64,000 nt of DNA from Tritrichomonas musculus (GCA_039105265.1 JAPFFF010000009.1:1798001-1862000), one strand, 5' to 3'; shown: positions 1 to 8,970, numbered from the stretch's first letter. A program made the numbers and translations. The notes: generated from the letters alone by a model not told the origin.

Positions 1-2
1 AA

Positions 3-1127
3 AAACAAGCAGCTAGAGAACTGAGAGAGCAGATGAAAGAAAGAACATTGAAAAGTGATAAGAAAGAATATAAAACTAGAGGTATTCAAACAGATGATAT
101 ACCAGAATTGGCTCCATTACCCAGACCTCCAACTTTAAATCGAAATGATTATCATCTTAACCTTAGGAAAATCGGTAGGAACCGACCCACAAATGTTGAG
201 CCACCAACAAGGGATCAGAATCAAAACAGAATTCAACTTTTACTTCAAAGTAGTACAAATTTAGACGAGGATGATAGACCTAAGAAAAAATCAAAACAAC
301 ATAAGAAAAAATCAAAACGACCTCGTTCACCTTCACCTCCACCTCCACCACCTCATTCACCTCCACCTCCACCACCTCCTCCTCCTTCATCACCCCCTCC
401 ACAGTTTCCATCATCACATACCTCTCGAGGTACTAGTCCTCCTCCAAGAGAACCCCGTATGACACCACAGAAGACAGGAGAGTTTACAGTAGACCAAAGA
501 CGTCATAAAATTCATGATTGGAGGAGTTTAGTCAATGATGAAAATATAGAAGAAGATGTTATTGATGACTACTTGAAACTTCTATATAACAAAGGAAAGA
601 GATTGAATAAACAACCTGGTCAAAATGAAGCAGAGTTTGATAAAAAGAAAATATTGGTTGTACCTACTGCATTTTATACCCTCCTTTCTATGGCATATGA
701 GACTAATGATATGGAAAAAATACATGAACTGATGAAAAGTCCTATCTCAGGTAAACAGTCATTTACACATTTCGATAAAGTATTTGTCCCCATTTGCTCA
801 GATGGAGAACATTGGGTTTTATGTATTGTTCGATATCCAAAGAAAATAATCGAATGCTATGACTCTGAGAATAAGTCAATGGCACCAGAGGTAAAGACAC
901 TTAATAAGTGGATCAATATTTCAGGAACAGGTAAGTTAAAAGCAAAATATTATGATGTACCTAGTCAAAGGAATAACAAGGATTGTGGAGTGTTTCTAAT
1001 GGAATCTTGTCGTACCTTTTTGCATGAAGGAAATGGTAAGTTTAAACAACGCAATATACCAGATATTAGAAAGAGAATACTTCGAGAACTTCAAAACAAT
1101 GAATTAGAAACAGGTGTTGTATATTAA
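3..1127 (+). CDS. Adenain/Ulp1-like cysteine protease (Polinton PRO), 5' end possibly outside window
   Basis: C48/adenain-type proteases in Polintons are thought to mature capsid precursors inside the particle. The first in-window ATG is at 33, but the frame stays open to the left edge with charged residues, so the start may lie further left. Numbering from that ATG, residues 85-150 are a Lys-rich then Pro-rich linker, followed by the catalytic domain. The family triad is visible: His260 (in GEHWV), Asp277 (in YDSEN), Gln312 for the oxyanion hole and Cys318 (in DCGVF). Residues 17-21 read GIQTD, which resembles a dynein light chain LC8 binding motif. The downstream gene starts 24 nt after the stop. 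The family call is secure. The role is inferred from family knowledge. Confidence 0.88.
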   Translation, partial: KQAARELREQMKERTLKSDKKEYKTRGIQTDDIPELAPLPRPPTLNRNDYHLNLRKIGRNRPTNVEPPTRDQNQNRIQLLLQSSTNLDEDDRPKKKSKQHKKKSKRPRSPSPPPPPPHSPPPPPPPPPSSPPPQFPSSHTSRGTSPPPREPRMTPQKTGEFTVDQRRHKIHDWRSLVNDENIEEDVIDDYLKLLYNKGKRLNKQPGQNEAEFDKKKILVVPTAFYTLLSMAYETNDMEKIHELMKSPISGKQSFTHFDKVFVPICSDGEHWVLCIVRYPKKIIECYDSENKSMAPEVKTLNKWINISGTGKLKAKYYDVPSQRNNKDCGVFLMESCRTFLHEGNGKFKQRNIPDIRKRILRELQNNELETGVVY

Positions 1128-1151
1128 TAAAGACTTTTTATTCAACTCGAA

Positions 1152-2156
1152 ATGGAATTACCACCAAGTGTTAACACTTTATATCCTAATCGAGATAATA
1201 TAGTTAATGATGGTAATACACCTCTTCCAATCGAAACAGCCTACTTCCTTGAGGATGCTCAACATGATAAAGCTAAGTTTAATAGGTATTGGTTTAATTT
1301 CCCACCAGAATGGTCAACTGCAAACAAAGGGGAATCTATTGTTGGTGTTCGTTCAGCGCATATCATTAAGAGAAGACGCAAATTAGAATTTAATGTGACT
1401 ATATTTAAAGTTCAAAAATCCTACTTTGTTTTACATGGAGGAAATATAAACGACCCTATTTTAACTCAAGAACTACTTGATAAATTCTACCAGGACCAAC
1501 TCAAAGTAGAATATGAAAAAGAGCCTACTTGGAAATGGATAGCAAATTTTGATGTTATTGATTGGGTGTCAGAGGAAGGGGACTTAAGAGGGTTCTTTGA
1601 TGCTGTCAACACCGCGATGAAATCTTGGATAGCTATGCATGGAGAATATGGACATGCATTTTCCCAAAATGATTCATTAATTGCATATCGAGATATACAA
1701 ACAGATGGATATTATGATAAAGATGGTTTTCATGAAATTATATATACTAAAAATAATGATAATAAAGAGGAAGATTCAAGCCAATTTATCAATTTTTTCC
1801 AAATTGGTGATTGGAATGAGGACTTTGCAGATGTGTTTAATATAGGCACAGGAGCTTATCAAAATAACCCTAAGAAGTATTCAACTTTAAGTAAGAGGTT
1901 GGTATTTGATAATGTATGGGACAGACATCCATGTAAAATATATTCATCTATTGGTGAACAAGCATTACATAACTATATTGGAGATAGTGATGTTGAATAT
2001 AGTCCGATTAAGTACTTCAAGTTAAACTCAATGGACCAAAGGTTTTGGATAGACTTCTATAGTGATGCACATTATAATTGTCCAACCAAACTACCTCCTA
2101 AAGATTCATTTGTTATCGAAATGCAATTCCTTCAATACGATAAGATGTTTATTTAA
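1152..2156 (+). CDS. Putative minor capsid (penton-like) protein, 334 aa
   Basis: The protein lies between the protease and the integrase genes, where a structural gene would fit. It is beta-rich. An early segment reads WFNFPPEW, followed by alternating hydrophobic strands (KLEFNVTIFK). The C-terminal 60 residues include FWIDFYSD and SFVIEMQFLQ, a pattern like the last strands of a jelly-roll. Family knowledge: Polintons encode a single jelly-roll minor capsid protein forming the vertices. I did not find a decisive signature, and the 246-residue protein at 14913-15653 is a rival candidate. The next gene begins 6 nt after the stop. The upstream sequence is T-rich and runs into cgaaATG. Confidence 0.45.
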   Translation: MELPPSVNTLYPNRDNIVNDGNTPLPIETAYFLEDAQHDKAKFNRYWFNFPPEWSTANKGESIVGVRSAHIIKRRRKLEFNVTIFKVQKSYFVLHGGNINDPILTQELLDKFYQDQLKVEYEKEPTWKWIANFDVIDWVSEEGDLRGFFDAVNTAMKSWIAMHGEYGHAFSQNDSLIAYRDIQTDGYYDKDGFHEIIYTKNNDNKEEDSSQFINFFQIGDWNEDFADVFNIGTGAYQNNPKKYSTLSKRLVFDNVWDRHPCKIYSSIGEQALHNYIGDSDVEYSPIKYFKLNSMDQRFWIDFYSDAHYNCPTKLPPKDSFVIEMQFLQYDKMFI

Positions 2157-2162
2157 AAATAA

Positions 2163-3317
2163 ATGAGTAAAGAAGAACCAAGCCCATATGAAAAATTATA
2201 CAACAAAGCTAAATGGAAGACCTTGGACAAATACCTTAGCATGGCAAAACAAGAGAATCTAAATGAAGAAGAAGCAAAGAAATACTTTGATGAAAGAGTA
2301 GTACATGATAAGAGAGTACCTAAAGCACAATTTATACCTATTGTATCCAAACATCCTCATGGTTATCAAATGGATACCTTCATTAATAATAAAGAGGCAG
2401 GTGGGTTGAATTATCTAATGTTCATCAATATCAACACCAGAAAAGCATATGCATATCCTATGAATGGTAAAGGAGCAAGAGAAGTATTAACAGCACTTCA
2501 TAAATTTGTTAATGATGTACCTCATGTATATTCGATAACAAGTGATGAGGATGCAGCATATTTATCATCAACAGTCTTAGACTTCATGAGAGAGAAGAAC
2601 ATAAAATACCGAACAACAACTGAGAATAACCATAATGTACTTGGCATTATTAATAGGTTTATGAGAACCATAAGAGATGCTATTGGTGAAAATAGGTTTA
2701 TTCAACCAAAGGAGATGCATGATTTGGTCAACATATATAACAACTCTCCTCATAGGTCTTTAGATAATAAAGCACCTAATGATATTACTCCAGAGGATGA
2801 AATAAAGTACATACAAAAGAATGCACGCATTAATCCATACCATTTTAATCCAGGTGAGAAGGTCAGGTTAGTACTCGAAAAAGAACCATTTGGTAAAAGA
2901 AGAAGTAATTTGTCCAATGAGTCTTATATAGTTGACTCACAAAAAGGTAACCAGTTTGTGGTCAAGTCCAAAGATGGTTCAACTAGTTCATTCCCTGGAT
3001 ATAGGTTGTTAAGGACAAGAGACAAAAGGATTAAAGTAGCTGAAAGACTAAATGAAGGTAAAGAAGGTATTATTGAAAAAATATATAACTTTGATGAAGA
3101 TACTGGTAAGTATGATTTAAAATGGGAAGGAGTCGAAGGTGATGATGCCTTTGCTAGACAAACTATTAGAGATGTAAGGAGAGGTAATCCATTAGTACTT
3201 GGTACAGCAGAAAGACAATATTGGTTGGAACAAAAGAAAAATTATGAACGACAAATTAAAGCAGGTCAAAAGGTTGAGGGCAAACCAATACCAGATAAAA
3301 TTATGAAATACATTTAA
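2163..3317 (+). CDS. Retroviral-type (rve) integrase with C-terminal chromodomain-like region
   Basis: DDE integrases of Polintons join the element ends to host DNA. The catalytic core begins near residue 66, with Asp71 in GYQMDTF and Asp128/Asp130 in TSDEDAAY. It is followed by the expected helix with the sequence IINRFMRTIRD and then NNSPHRSL, the usual integrase segment before the C-terminal domain. Residues ~225-275 look like an SH3-type domain (PGEKVRLV). Residues ~300-345 (IIEKIYNF ... YDLKWEGV) look like a chromodomain, as known for Polinton integrases, where it may guide targeting to chromatin. The length of 384 aa is normal for the family. The upstream sequence ends aataaATG. Confidence 0.88.
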   Translation: MSKEEPSPYEKLYNKAKWKTLDKYLSMAKQENLNEEEAKKYFDERVVHDKRVPKAQFIPIVSKHPHGYQMDTFINNKEAGGLNYLMFININTRKAYAYPMNGKGAREVLTALHKFVNDVPHVYSITSDEDAAYLSSTVLDFMREKNIKYRTTTENNHNVLGIINRFMRTIRDAIGENRFIQPKEMHDLVNIYNNSPHRSLDNKAPNDITPEDEIKYIQKNARINPYHFNPGEKVRLVLEKEPFGKRRSNLSNESYIVDSQKGNQFVVKSKDGSTSSFPGYRLLRTRDKRIKVAERLNEGKEGIIEKIYNFDEDTGKYDLKWEGVEGDDAFARQTIRDVRRGNPLVLGTAERQYWLEQKKNYERQIKAGQKVEGKPIPDKIMKYI

Positions 3318-3327
3318 AAATTTGTAA

Positions 3328-4194
3328 ATGGATGAACCCCCAAGTGCAGAACTAATAAATAAAGTAGAAACATTGATTAAAGAAACCTTACGGAAGAACA
3401 TGAAAGAGATAGATGGTGCTTTGATTAAACCATTATCACCTGATTATCCTTTTAGTACAAATGGTATATACTTTTTAATTGGTAAACCAGGTGCTGGTAA
3501 AAGTTTTTGGATATGGAGACATATTATGATAACAGAGAGGTTGTTTAAACATCCATACTACCAAAAGATAATATTTTGCTCAAGCTCTGGTAAAATGGAT
3601 AAAACAGCTGAAACACTTAATAAACAGATACAATCAAGAATCGATTATGTAAAGGAAAGAGAATTAATGAGTTATCTTAAAAGACATCTTCGAAGAAAGA
3701 TAAAGTATTATGCTATTGTCAAATATGTATTATCTCGAATGAAAGAGACCAATGACGAAATGAGGAGGCTCATTGAGAAGCATCATTTAAATGAGCTCAA
3801 TGATAAAATAATATATATAGCCAATAAGTTAGTCAAGTATGAAACATCATCATATCCATATAACACATTATTGATACTAGATGATTGTGCAGGTAGTGAT
3901 TTATTAAAGAATGGTAATAGTGAATTTATCAAGTTGTTAACCAAGACAAGACACTATAATTTAACATGTATCATGGCTATCCAAACTATTCGATTTGTTC
4001 ATATGAATGCGAAAAGGTTAGCAACAGATATCATATGTTATACAGGATATAGTGAGGAAGATTTTACTAGCTTGTTGCAACAAACTAATAACTCATTAAA
4101 TACTAAGCAGACAGTAGCTGAATACTTACAACATAAAGAACCACATGAAAAATTCGTAATGAATATTTCTGCTAATAAGTACTATTTCGAATAA
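3328..4194 (+). CDS. A32-like FtsK/HerA-superfamily genome-packaging ATPase
   Basis: The protein should drive packaging of element DNA into capsids, by analogy with poxvirus A32 and other Polinton ATPases. The P-loop GKPGAGKS is at residues 52-59, preceded by a hydrophobic strand. Walker B is LLILDD at 181-186, followed by CAGSD. Further on, TKTRHYNLTCIMAIQT (residues ~213-228) matches the sensor region of the family with its conserved Gln. A helical insert at ~100-170 rich in Lys/Arg separates the two Walker motifs. The length of 288 aa is close to the family norm of about 250-300. The gene lies 10 nt downstream of the integrase and 17 nt upstream of the next gene, in the structural block. 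Confidence 0.9.
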   Translation: MDEPPSAELINKVETLIKETLRKNMKEIDGALIKPLSPDYPFSTNGIYFLIGKPGAGKSFWIWRHIMITERLFKHPYYQKIIFCSSSGKMDKTAETLNKQIQSRIDYVKERELMSYLKRHLRRKIKYYAIVKYVLSRMKETNDEMRRLIEKHHLNELNDKIIYIANKLVKYETSSYPYNTLLILDDCAGSDLLKNGNSEFIKLLTKTRHYNLTCIMAIQTIRFVHMNAKRLATDIICYTGYSEEDFTSLLQQTNNSLNTKQTVAEYLQHKEPHEKFVMNISANKYYFE

Positions 4195-4211
4195 TTTTTT
4201 ATTTTTTAAAA

Positions 4212-4667
4212 ATGGGAATTGAACGTCATTCAGTAGAAGATTATTGGAAGCCAAATTATTCCAAAAAGCAACAATTTTCTCCATGGCAAGAGATAATAAA
4301 AGGAGGAGTAGGACTAGGCGGTAAGTTATTAATGGGAGCAGCAGATAGTTTTTCGGGAGGTCTTGCAAGTAAACTATTAGATGCTTCAGCAGGTGGATTA
4401 ACCAAGCATGCTGGTGTTATTGGTTCAGTTGCGAGAGGTCTTGGTGAAAGCTTCTTGAGCGATAGTACAAGAAATAAAATAGCAAATATAGCTGACACAG
4501 CATTAAAATATGTCCCAGAAGGAAAAGTGAAAACTGCCTTATCATCAATTAATAAATCTGCAAAAGGTGATTCAGTTGGAGCACCTCTTGAAAAGCCAGC
4601 ATTTTCGTCTAGATCATTACAAGAGAGTGACTTTACTACCAACAATCGGGCGAGAACCTACATCTAA
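4212..4667 (+). CDS. Small Gly/Ala/Ser-rich amphipathic protein, candidate virion core or membrane-active protein
   Basis: This is a 151-residue protein. The middle (residues ~30-85) is rich in Gly, Ala, Leu and Ser with heptad-like spacing (GGVGLGGKLLMGAADSF, then GLASKLLDASAGG), consistent with amphipathic helices. The C-terminal third is basic and probably disordered. Other Polintons carry a small protein next to the capsid genes (often called PX) with an Ala/Gly-rich helical segment, and adenovirus pVI and pX are loose analogues. Assignment rests on position and composition only. The start is preceded by a T-run and taaaaATG, the late-type upstream pattern seen before most structural genes here. 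Confidence 0.55.
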   Translation: MGIERHSVEDYWKPNYSKKQQFSPWQEIIKGGVGLGGKLLMGAADSFSGGLASKLLDASAGGLTKHAGVIGSVARGLGESFLSDSTRNKIANIADTALKYVPEGKVKTALSSINKSAKGDSVGAPLEKPAFSSRSLQESDFTTNNRARTYI

Positions 4668-4714
4668 TGAAAACTCAAAAAAACTAAATTTTTGGACTTT
4701 TTTGTTTATTTTAA

Positions 4715-5266
4715 ATGTCAAAACATCTAACAGGTTCTAAGAGACTTGCAGTTATTCATAAATGGTTGAATGGAAGGGATGACCCAGATTGGGAAGTTTT
4801 ACCTACAAAAACCAAAGACAAGTATATTGTAAAACAGCGAAAAACTCCAATAACTCGAGAATATCAAGAAAACTCAGAAAGTGAAAATAACGAAGAAACT
4901 CAAGAAAACTCAGACAGTGAAGAACATGAGGAACTTGAAGAAAAGCCAAGAAAGCCAATAAGTTCGAAAGCTGCACGAAAACCTACAAAACCTCGAAAAA
5001 CTCAACAAAGCCAAGTTTATGACCCTACTGTGAATGAGGAAATACTAAAACAGCTAAAATCACTAGGTGAAGAAATGAAGATAAGTCGAGAGAAGAAAGA
5101 ACAGAGACGTATGATAAAGGAGGTTGTTGATAAAAGGATGAGTAAACCAAGACAACAGTATGTTCCTGAAGAACCGCCACAACAATATGAAGAAGAACAA
5201 CAACCTCAATATATACCTATGAGACCTATTGGTAGGAGAAATCGCATCTTTGAAGATATGATGTAA
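4715..5266 (+). CDS. Charged small protein of unknown function, candidate core/scaffold
   Basis: Not recognised. The 183-residue protein starts with a compact basic segment (LTGSKRLAVIHKWLNGRDD). An acidic Glu/Ser/Asn repeat follows, with two copies of ENSES/ENSDSE at ~50-72. Then comes a Lys/Pro/Arg stretch (KPRKPISSKAARKPTKPRK) and a short helical piece (~100-140). The tail is rich in Gln, Pro and Glu. Alternating acidic and basic tracts suggest a disordered, DNA-binding or scaffold protein like adenoviral core proteins, but that is inference. The gene sits directly before the major capsid gene (17-nt gap). The upstream sequence is a T-rich run ending ttttaaATG. Confidence 0.6.
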   Translation: MSKHLTGSKRLAVIHKWLNGRDDPDWEVLPTKTKDKYIVKQRKTPITREYQENSESENNEETQENSDSEEHEELEEKPRKPISSKAARKPTKPRKTQQSQVYDPTVNEEILKQLKSLGEEMKISREKKEQRRMIKEVVDKRMSKPRQQYVPEEPPQQYEEEQQPQYIPMRPIGRRNRIFEDMM

Positions 5267-5286
5267 ATTTTTTTCTATCTAAAATG
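5267..5286 (+). promoter_or_regulatory. T-rich late-type start region (representative of ~10 in the element)
   Basis: The gap between the preceding stop and the major capsid ATG is only 17 nt: a run of seven T, then ctatctaaaATG. Similar T-rich stretches that close in (T)AAA(A)TG precede the genes starting at 2163, 3328, 4212, 4715, 7921, 15670 and 20957, with looser versions at 1152, 6994 and 7453. The pattern recalls late promoters of poxviruses and other large DNA viruses (TAAATG). No TCAYWW initiator lies in these gaps. The functional reading is inference. Confidence 0.45.
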
Positions 5287-6966
5287 CTTAACAAGGAATC
5301 CTATATGAGAACCTCAGCAGAGGTTTGTACTCAGATTGCATCTTACTTTGATGTTGTCGATAATTGCATAGCACTTAGTGATACAAATAAGGCATACTCA
5401 TTAAATCCACAAACTTCATATTCACCATCACCACCAATTAAGAGTGGTTCATATACAACATGTATTATATCTCCTAATACTCATAATACTGCTGATATAT
5501 ATAATGGATTTATTCGAGCAGATATGAAAGTGATGATAAAAATAGACAAGCCAATTCTAAGTGATTTAGAAAATGTCAGTGGTTATAATTTTGGTAAGGT
5601 ATGGTTTGGTTTTAAGGATGCTCGAGATGCTGTTGAGAAGTATGAAATTGTAGCTAATGGTATGACGCTTTATACCCAGAACTTTGGATGTGAAGAATCC
5701 TTTTTAACTGCATGTTGTGCAAATGAAGTTACTAAAAGAGCTGATATATATAGTAAAGCAAGACATAAGGATATTTGGAATGATACTCATGGAAGGAGAT
5801 GTGGTTTTGTTGCAAATCTTAACAAAGATGTGACTTCTGTCACTGAAACAATTAGATTAAAGATTGATTTGCGACGATTCCTACCTTTATCTAATATCAA
5901 GTACTTGCCAGCATTTGCAGGTAAAATCGAATTACGTCTATACTTTTCAACAGCTGGTATGGTATATTGTCCAGTTGGTTTTGAAAAGAGCTTGGTTGCT
6001 AATCCACATATAATGAAAGACTTCAATGTTGATGAAATTACCAATGAATTTCGACCTATTGGAGAACCAATATGGATGTGGACAAGTACCGAAAAAATAG
6101 CAATGGATAAGATTAATGACCCCAAGAATCTTCCACCTGTTGGTGAAAATCATGGAGGAGCATATGAAGTCGCAGGAGCTAACAATACTAAGGCAAGAGT
6201 TGACCGAACTATTTACAGTGATTGGAGAACTTGGAGTGTTGTTGATTATTCCATTGAAGAATGTGCGAGTATTATACCTTGTTTTGGTATTCATGAATCT
6301 GTATATACAGCACTTGTTCAAAGATATGCTAACCCACAACATCCACTTACATTCCCAACACAGATTATGTCATTTTACACTTGTACAAGACCTCTTAATA
6401 ATGAACAAGATAAAGCAACTATTACTATTACACCTAATTTTGTAGATAGTATGTTTTGCTTATTCCCACTTAAGCATACACATAAGACATACTTCAAGAA
6501 TCCTATGTTTGAAGCATTTCATATGAATTGTGGTAATTACAATAATATTCCTGCTAAAGCATTTGGTACGAATGGTAAGTATCCAGAGTTCCTCGAATAT
6601 TGCCAGAATGCAATGAACATGAATGGAGAGCAAAATGGATTTAATAAAGAGGTTATTGCAAGTTTAGCGAATGAGTATCAATATAATGAAAACACAACAG
6701 GCTATTATCCAAATGATAGGTCCTCATTCTTCATAGGTCTTCCTACTGAAACAGATGGAACATATCAACAAGGTCTTTCAAGTCTTGCACCTATTAACTT
6801 CGAATTGATATGTAGTCAAAAGGCAGATAATCCATTTAGACAGGAAGTAGATACACCTCCATTATTATGCTTATTAACAGATATATCAATTAGTATCTTA
6901 ATTAGACCTAATGGTATGCCACCATCAGTACGTATTGGTCCTTATGATTTAACAACCCCTGAGTAA
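5284..6966 (+). CDS. Major capsid protein, double jelly-roll (Polinton MCP)
   Basis: This protein should form the hexon-like trimers of the icosahedral shell. Its 560 residues match the 500-650 usual for Polinton MCPs. The N-terminal part gives the first jelly-roll: TTCIISPNTHNTADIYNGFIRADMKV style strands at ~50-90, then KIELRLYFSTAGMVY at ~212-226. The second half has the long loops of the second barrel and ends with LLCLLTDISISILIRPNG, a typical last strand. It has few Cys-pair motifs and no signal peptide, and is beta-rich throughout. Its neighbours are the small charged protein upstream and a series of small unknowns downstream, all on the same strand. The family call rests on length, composition, strand pattern and context. 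Confidence 0.78.
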   Translation: MLNKESYMRTSAEVCTQIASYFDVVDNCIALSDTNKAYSLNPQTSYSPSPPIKSGSYTTCIISPNTHNTADIYNGFIRADMKVMIKIDKPILSDLENVSGYNFGKVWFGFKDARDAVEKYEIVANGMTLYTQNFGCEESFLTACCANEVTKRADIYSKARHKDIWNDTHGRRCGFVANLNKDVTSVTETIRLKIDLRRFLPLSNIKYLPAFAGKIELRLYFSTAGMVYCPVGFEKSLVANPHIMKDFNVDEITNEFRPIGEPIWMWTSTEKIAMDKINDPKNLPPVGENHGGAYEVAGANNTKARVDRTIYSDWRTWSVVDYSIEECASIIPCFGIHESVYTALVQRYANPQHPLTFPTQIMSFYTCTRPLNNEQDKATITITPNFVDSMFCLFPLKHTHKTYFKNPMFEAFHMNCGNYNNIPAKAFGTNGKYPEFLEYCQNAMNMNGEQNGFNKEVIASLANEYQYNENTTGYYPNDRSSFFIGLPTETDGTYQQGLSSLAPINFELICSQKADNPFRQEVDTPPLLCLLTDISISILIRPNGMPPSVRIGPYDLTTPE

Positions 6967-6993
6967 AAAGATGTATATTTTATTTTATAGAAA

Positions 6994-7428
6994 ATGTCGA
7001 ATGATTATAGAAGCCCACATGCTGAGATTGTTGGAAGAGAAGGTATGATGTATAATGAAGCTACCATGAAAAATAAAGACATAGAGTTTCAACATTTTGG
7101 TGTGTTCAGTAATACTAATACTTATTCTGTAACCTTCAACCCATATATTAATCGACCACCTACCCAGATTATTGAACATGAGGACCCTGTTAGATTTCCA
7201 GATACTCGAGAACATATAACCAAACCTGTTCGTGAACCTCCTGTTAGTATTACAGATGGTGGTTTTTATCGACATATAGGTGAAAAAGATAAACCAGTAC
7301 CTCTCTTACCAAAATATCTTAAGAAGCCTGAGAAACCACCAATGCAAGGTAGAGCAAGAGAATATAATAAACAAGATATTCGATATGGACCTACCCAACA
7401 TATCTTTACCCAAAATAACATATATTAA
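6994..7428 (+). CDS. Unknown 144-aa Polinton protein, Pro-rich, capsid-block member
   Basis: Not recognised. The protein has an N-terminal polar stretch, then beta-like segments (FQHFGVFS, TYSVTFNPYI) at residues ~30-50. A long Pro-rich half follows (RPPTQIIEHEDPVRFPD ... PVPLLPKYLKKPEKPP). No membrane segment or metal site is visible. It follows the major capsid gene by 27 nt on the same strand, so a capsid-associated or cement protein is possible but unproven. The upstream sequence is a T-rich stretch ending agaaaATG. Confidence 0.55.
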   Translation: MSNDYRSPHAEIVGREGMMYNEATMKNKDIEFQHFGVFSNTNTYSVTFNPYINRPPTQIIEHEDPVRFPDTREHITKPVREPPVSITDGGFYRHIGEKDKPVPLLPKYLKKPEKPPMQGRAREYNKQDIRYGPTQHIFTQNNIY

Positions 7429-7452
7429 TTTTTTATTGAATTTTTTATCCAG

Positions 7453-7899
7453 ATGAAAATGACAACAAGAAACGTCTATGACTATGTCAATGAACTTCGC
7501 GCAAAATGTGCTCCAAATACTAAACAATGTAATTTCTCGATACTTTGTGACAAGTACCCAATGAAAGCAGGAGAATGGAGCTATTTAGGCAAAGTACTCT
7601 ATGTCTCAATCAAGATAAAAGACAAGTGCCACAGATTTTATCCAGATAAGCTCAAAGAACTTGATCTTGACTCAATATTTATTAAGCCTAACTCAAGGAG
7701 AAAAATATCTGAAGATTTCGAAGAGTTCTACATAAATGGAAACACTACCACTCAAGAGTATCAAGGAATCAAATACTACAACTACTCCATTGCAGCTGCT
7801 CCTACAAGTCATAAACCAAAAATCGATGCTCTCAAGCAGAAATATCAAATTGAGTCATTTGACATGTTTATTGGAGAACAGCTAGACTTAGTACTTTAA
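7453..7899 (+). CDS. Unknown 148-aa Polinton protein
   Basis: Not recognised. The protein looks like one small globular domain: a first helix (VYDYVNELRAKC), a strand pair around NFSILCDKYP and GKVLYVSIKIKDKC (residues ~28-60), then a mixed C-terminal half. The four Cys at ~19, 26, 31 and 57 are not arranged as an obvious zinc ribbon. The strand alternation would fit a nucleic-acid-binding or capsid accessory protein, but nothing decides. Two ATGs lie close together at the start (MKM), and I took the first. The upstream sequence is T-rich, ending tatccagATG. Confidence 0.55.
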   Translation: MKMTTRNVYDYVNELRAKCAPNTKQCNFSILCDKYPMKAGEWSYLGKVLYVSIKIKDKCHRFYPDKLKELDLDSIFIKPNSRRKISEDFEEFYINGNTTTQEYQGIKYYNYSIAAAPTSHKPKIDALKQKYQIESFDMFIGEQLDLVL

Positions 7900-7920
7900 G
7901 CCTATTTTTTCCCAACCTAA

Positions 7921-8445
7921 ATGATTAAGAAGAGGGGTACAACCAATGGAGTTCAAGCAAATGTATCTTTAGAACCATCAGCAGCTGCATCATCTACATC
8001 AAACATCAACAACAACATTATTATTAATAAGAGAGATGATGGCAAGGAAGACATTGTTATTACAAGAGACATTGGAGTGCAAACTGAACCTGTTGAAGTT
8101 GAACCAGATGTACGTAATGTTATACTTGAAGCATATGCACAAATACTACTTAATCAAGACAAAGCACTACTAGCTAACATTATATCAAAGAAATGCATCA
8201 TAGTACCTATTGAATCTCTTAGCAACATCATCAAAGCAATACTACATGTTAGTGAGGTTGAAGTACAACTTAATGAAGATGTTGGATGTTGTGCAGCTAA
8301 GAGCAATCCAATAAGAAAAATAGATGCTATTAAGATTATTAAAGATAATGGAGAGGTAGTCATTGACTTGAAACAAGTATATAATAAAGAATATAATGAG
8401 CTTGTTAATAATTATCATGTATGCTTAAAATATTGCATAGTATAA
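7921..8445 (+). CDS. Unknown 174-aa Polinton protein with LC8-like motif
   Basis: Not recognised. Residues 1-45 are disordered (Ser/Ala/Asn-rich). A short acidic linker follows, containing RDIGVQTEPVEVE at ~50-62. The IGVQTE core resembles the second class of dynein light chain LC8 targets (IGVQ/GIQ type). Residues ~65-174 form a compact helical then beta domain (VILEAYAQILLNQDKALLANIISKK) with five or six Cys. The protease gene carries a related GIQTD motif near its N-terminus. This is the last plus-strand gene of the structural block. The upstream sequence is ttttttcccaacctaaATG. Confidence 0.55.
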   Translation: MIKKRGTTNGVQANVSLEPSAAASSTSNINNNIIINKRDDGKEDIVITRDIGVQTEPVEVEPDVRNVILEAYAQILLNQDKALLANIISKKCIIVPIESLSNIIKAILHVSEVEVQLNEDVGCCAAKSNPIRKIDAIKIIKDNGEVVIDLKQVYNKEYNELVNNYHVCLKYCIV

Positions 8446-8522
8446 AAAAAGACATATTAAAAAAACTTCAAAAAAGACATATATAAAAAAACTTAAAATT
8501 AGAAGTAATTATTTTTTTACTC

Positions 8523-8894
8523 TTACTCCTTGTCTTTTGGAGATGAAGCTTCTTGTTCATCTTCATCATCTTCTTCTTGTGTCTCTTGCGAGTCAGGCAC
8601 TATAGGCACGTGAAAGCCAATAGATTTTGGTGTTGTAGATTGAGGAATCTTTTTATGAAAAACCTCGCAGGTAGTGAGATTCATTTGAGTAAGTGCTTCA
8701 GCAATCTTGTTCATGTTTGCTTGTATCAAAGGGTCATAGATGGTGCAGACATTAGATGATGTCGAGTTTATTATTTTTTGGTTGAACAGAAATATCACCT
8801 CTTTAATAGCATTGGCTATTTCAACATGAGCATTTTTGATAGCTAGCTTTTGCTGTTTTTGGAATTCTTTGAAGTCATTTCCAGAACGCGACAT
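8523..8894 (-). CDS. Unknown 123-aa Polinton protein, helical with acidic tail
   Basis: Not recognised. The N-terminal two thirds are predicted helical (FKEFQKQQKLAIKNAHVEIANAIKEV, then PLIQANMNKIAEALTQMN). The C-terminal 30 residues are disordered and strongly acidic (QETQEEDDEDEQEASSP). The gene is divergent from the small basic gene at 8971 with 76 bp between the two ATGs, and convergent with the end of the structural block. Host-type initiators (TCATTT, and an overlapping TCACTT) lie 10-15 nt upstream of the ATG. That groups this gene with the polymerase-side, possibly early, genes. Confidence 0.55.
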   Translation of the reverse strand: MSRSGNDFKEFQKQQKLAIKNAHVEIANAIKEVIFLFNQKIINSTSSNVCTIYDPLIQANMNKIAEALTQMNLTTCEVFHKKIPQSTTPKSIGFHVPIVPDSQETQEEDDEDEQEASSPKDKE

Positions 8895-8900
8895 TTTAAA

Positions 8901-8906
8901 AAATGA
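8901..8906 (-). promoter_or_regulatory. Trichomonad-type initiator (TCATTT) for the 8523-8894 gene
   Basis: On the minus strand the sequence reads TCACTTCATTTTTTAAAATG. It contains two matches to the trichomonad initiator TCA-Y-W-W, with the A at 8909 or 8904. These would give 5' leaders of 15 or 10 nt, the short spacing known for Trichomonas messenger RNAs. Seen in sequence; transcription start not demonstrated. Confidence 0.5.
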
Positions 8907-8970
8907 AGTGATTTTGTTTGCGAATATTCAATTTTCAAAAATAATTCAATTTTTTTTCTCGAATGAAATC

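Noticed and set aside
271-462. Plus-strand His/Leu-rich frame inside the protease gene
   Set aside because: Out-of-frame reading of the Pro-rich linker codons. The protease frame explains the sequence.
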